64,000 bases of DNA, taken from positions 868,001-932,000 of the forward strand of contig WJXW01000009.1 of assembly GCA_015832175.1 (NCBI GenBank), given 5' to 3'. The notes below the pieces were generated by a model. It had not been told where the DNA came from, ran no database searches, and was given only the letters and a program-made list of their open reading frames with translations. Source of the DNA: Paraphaeosphaeria minitans. Taxonomy: Eukaryota; Ascomycota; Dothideomycetes; Pleosporales; Didymosphaeriaceae. Numbering within the stretch: the stretch's first letter is position 1; each line of letters starts with the position of its first letter. A program made the translations under genes and the position numbers. This document shows, piece after piece, positions 61,236 through 64,000 of the stretch.

Positions 61236-61728
61236 CTATTTATACTACGCTAAGAAGAAATATACTTATTATCTTTCTTCTTTACACTCTTAGTGTACTA
61301 ACTGCGTTAGATAGGGAAACTAGAAGTGCGAGCCTAAGGAGATCCCTTTACTAGATTATTTAAAAATAGATACTAAAATAGAGAGGTTAGAAAAGTTAGA
61401 GACTAAAGAGGAGGTAAAGCTCTGTGTTAAAAAAGAGCTAGCTAAAGCAGCTCTCCTTCGCGCTTATTAAGCATAAGAGAAGATAGCGCGCTTACGCAAT
61501 TAGTAAAAGAAATTACGTTAGAAGAAATAAGAATTATTTAATTATAGCATAAGTACTATAAATAAGTTAGAAGCGCTTAAGGCGCAGGAGGAGTTAGTGT
61601 AGGCCACTATATTAATAAATTCTAACGCGCTGTTAGGCGCTGAGGTAATTAACTAGTCTGTTTTATAGGCTAGCCCTTATGCTAGTAGTAATTCCTAGGT
61701 GTATCCTAGTTATTTCTAGTAAAATTCC
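61236..61728 (+). pseudogene. GypA-3 antisense reading frame: Cys motif and coiled coil
   Basis: The best-preserved antisense frame. On the plus strand, opposite to pol, it reads C-T-N-C-V-R-x-G-N-x-K-C-E-P at 61294-61335 (x = RIP-type stop), a C-x2-C-x6-C arrangement. A long charged coiled coil then follows, with I-E-R-L-E-K-L-E-T-K-E-E-V-K near 61380, K-I-A-R-L-R-N near 61480 and L-E-A-L-K-A-Q-E-E-L near 61568. The codons at 61294 and 61561 are in the same phase, so no frameshift is needed. About eight TAG/TAA interrupt it. The position, between 3' LTR and chromodomain, equals GypA-1 5440-5835 and GypA-2 24215-24614. Function unknown. Confidence 0.6.
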
Positions 61729-61729
61729 T

Positions 61730-64000
61730 TAATCTTTTGCTAACAGTTTCCTAGATTGTTTTTTAGTTCCTAGGTGTTTTCGCTATGTAGGTAATCTTTC
61801 CACTTAATAAGGTACGTGTTATTATGCTAATTATATTCTAGAATTCTTTTAACCTTAAATTTATTTTCTTCCTTAGTCTAGTAGTAGAAGGTGGTTTTAA
61901 CTAGTGTATTAGGGTCTGCTAGTTCTAGTAGTAATACGTAGAATACCAGGTGTATCTTTGCATCTAGTAGTAGTTCCAACTTATAGTTCACTAGTAATAT
62001 TTGCTTAAAAATGTAAAATAGTCTAACCTTAATATAATCCAGTTTCTTGTGTTTTTTCTTCTAAGTTTAATAGTTCTTTGTAAGTAGATATACTTTATCC
62101 CCCTTCTTTAGCTAAGGTGCTATTTTTTGTTTTTAATTTTAGTATAAAATTAATTGCTGCTAAGCTTTTTTGAGATTTTCTTAAAATTATTAGTGTATGT
62201 TCTTTATATTTTCTGCTATATCTATGGCTTCTTTTACTTTAATTGTCGTAGGAAATCGTTAATTAAAGAGATGTAGGTGTCTTCTATAGTTTACATAGAA
62301 CAGTGTATGTCCTAATACTACTAATACTTTGTTATTATAGGCTAACTATACCATAGGTAGTAATAACCCTAGTTATTCTTCTAACTGTTATAGTAGATGC
62401 GTAGGTACATTTCTATAGTTTGGTTTATACGTTCTGTCTATCTATCTGTTTATAGATAGTAAGCTATTAATAGCTTTTATTTTGTTCTAAGTAGTGCTAT
62501 AAGTGTTGTCTAATAATTTAACGTAAAGAGCTTGTCTCTATCGCTAATAATTATTTTTAGGATTCTGTAGTGTCTAACTAGTTAGTCTAAGATAAAAAAA
62601 GCGAGTTCCTTTGCCGTTATTCTTTTAAGGCATAGAATAAGCTCAATATACTTAGTTAGTTAGTAGACTACTACTAGTATACTATTGTATTTAATTCCTA
62701 TTGTTAGATCCTTAGAGTTTAGAATTCCTATAACAAAATCTATAGCAATGTCTTCCTATAGTGCTGTTAGTATTTTAATTGCTTACATCTCTCTATATTT
62801 AAAATATATGCTATATTTATTTCTCTAGCATTCTACATATTTGTAGATGTAAGTTATTATAGCTTCCTTAATTCTTTTAAAGGTGTAATTCCTTTAGATA
62901 AGTTCTATTATTTTTGTAATGCCTAGGTGTCTGTATATAGGGTCATTATAGTATTATCAAATAATCTTAGTCTATAGATGTTCTAGAACTTCTTAGTTAA
63001 CTACTAAAAGTTAATTTAGTTCTACTATTAGCTCTAGAGATCTATCTTTAGCTTTGCAAAGGATTGCGGAGAAGGTTTTTGCCTTTTCTTTTACTAGATT
63101 ACTTTGTTAGCTAAGAGCGTCTGCTCTGCTATTTTCTTTCCTAGCTATATAGATAATTTTAAACTTATACTGCCTAGTAGTTTACAACTATCTTTGTTAT
63201 TATAGCGTAAGTTCTTTTGTTGTTGTAAACCTTAGAAGGTTCTTATAATCTATATAGATTTCTAGCGTTAAGTAACTAAGTGCGTAAATCCTCTAGTGCT
63301 TTAAAGCTTTAATAATAGCGTAGAGTTCTTTATTATATACGTTATCAGCATTATTAAATTTATATAAGTAGTAGGTAATTAGGTACTATTTACTATTATA
63401 TTCTTATTTAGCGTAGGCGCCTAGCGTAAGATCGCTAGCGTCTATTTTAAAGCGTAGTGGTTTATCACTTCTAAAATAAATAAGGATAGGTTCTATAATA
63501 CATACTATCTTAAGAAGTTAAAATAACATTCCGCACTTATTTATCTATTTAAAGGGTACGTCCTTCTTTATAAGATTTATTAAAGGTATTGTAACCTTTA
63601 CGTAATCTTGAATAAATTGTTAATTAAATCTATAGAATTCTAAAAATTCTTAGATGTTCTTAGCTGTCTTTAGTATTAGCTAGTTCTTAATGCATTTAAC
63701 TTTACTTAGTGCTATCTCAATTCCTTTTATAGTAATAATGTGTCCTAGGAATTTAAGTTATTTAACGTTAAACTTACATTTCTTAAGTTTAATATAAAGG
63801 TATACTTTATCTAGTGTTTTTAGTACTATCTATACGTGCTTAGTGTAGTCCAATTCGTTTTTAGAAAAGACAAGGATATTATCTATATACGCAATAACAA
63901 ATATGTCTAGATATTTCTAAAGTATGTTGTTAACAAGTGCTATAAAAGCTGCTAGTACATTTATAAGTCTAAATAGCATAACCTTATACTTAAATAGTCC
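61730..64000 (-). pseudogene. GypA-3 pol: chromodomain, integrase, RNase H, partial reverse transcriptase
   Basis: Minus strand. Chromodomain about 61735-61890, integrase about 62170-63000, RNase H about 63190-63500. The RT active site reads A-Y-I-D-N-I-L-V at about 63865-63890 (complement of ACAAGGATATTATCTATATA). The sequence follows GypA-1 5840-8110 closely. The window edge cuts RT. Confidence 0.88.

Larger units (their letters stand above)
60652..64000 (-). mobile_element. GypA-3: Ty3/Gypsy retrotransposon, minus strand, runs off the window
   Basis: 3' LTR at 60652-61107, an antisense reading frame, chromodomain, integrase, RNase H and the start of RT, in the same order as GypA-1 (4804 upward). 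The window ends in reverse transcriptase, so gag, protease and the 5' LTR are outside. It inserted in Cop-3 after ATTAG. It keeps more TG and CA than GypA-1 and appears somewhat less mutated. Confidence 0.92.

Overview
This window looks like constitutive heterochromatin of a filamentous ascomycete (Pezizomycotina-type) genome. I found no intact gene. The DNA is AT-rich, TpA is everywhere, and CpA/TpG are scarce while CpG (cgcg, gcgc) persists. Stops inside recognisable transposon proteins are almost all TAG/TAA at places where Trp, Gln or Arg codons are expected. LTR copies differ mainly by C-to-T and G-to-A transitions. Together this is the signature of repeat-induced point mutation (RIP). 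The combination of chromodomain Ty3/Gypsy elements, Ty1/Copia elements and a pogo/Fot1-type transposon is typical of ascomycete repeat islands. I cannot name a species.

Layout. 1-4798 holds an unassigned stretch, a ~287 bp (AGT)n microsatellite and the first part of an unrecognised degraded reading frame (host frame X). 4804-13667 is a complete minus-strand Gypsy element of family GypA, flanked by the duplication CTTTC. It contains a 2.2 kb non-autonomous LTR element (8817-11016) flanked by GGTTG. Host frame X resumes at 13673-15256. The 5' part of a GypB Gypsy element follows (15257-18500), then a complete plus-strand GypA (18501-25206), then the 3' part of a third Gypsy family, GypC (25207-34988). 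GypC is split by a complete minus-strand Copia element (27456-34774, duplication AAAGC). A decayed pogo/Fot1 transposon (34989-36757) comes next. The 3' part of a GypB element (36758-46719) follows, split by a second complete Copia element (37896-45223, duplication TATAA). A 2.9 kb spacer with another unrecognised reading frame and an 18-bp tandem repeat separates this from an oppositely oriented GypB copy (49630-54591). The last 9.4 kb is a chain of interruptions: a GypB LTR piece, cut by a GypB 5' end, cut by a third Copia copy, cut by a third GypA whose 5' part lies beyond the window.

Relations. The perfect 5-bp duplications give a relative order: host frame X is older than GypA-1, which is older than the short LTR element; GypC and GypB-1 are older than the Copia elements inside them. 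The 15257 and 46505 LTRs may be the two ends of one GypB element, stretched by nested insertions and an internal loss. All coding regions are described as pseudogenes, and no working transposase, polyprotein or host gene is claimed. The observations most worth a second look are a Cys-motif/coiled-coil reading frame antisense to pol just inside the 3' LTR in two Gypsy families, GypA LTRs with a common 3' half but three different U3 regions, and a GypA copy whose two flanks belong to different Gypsy families.
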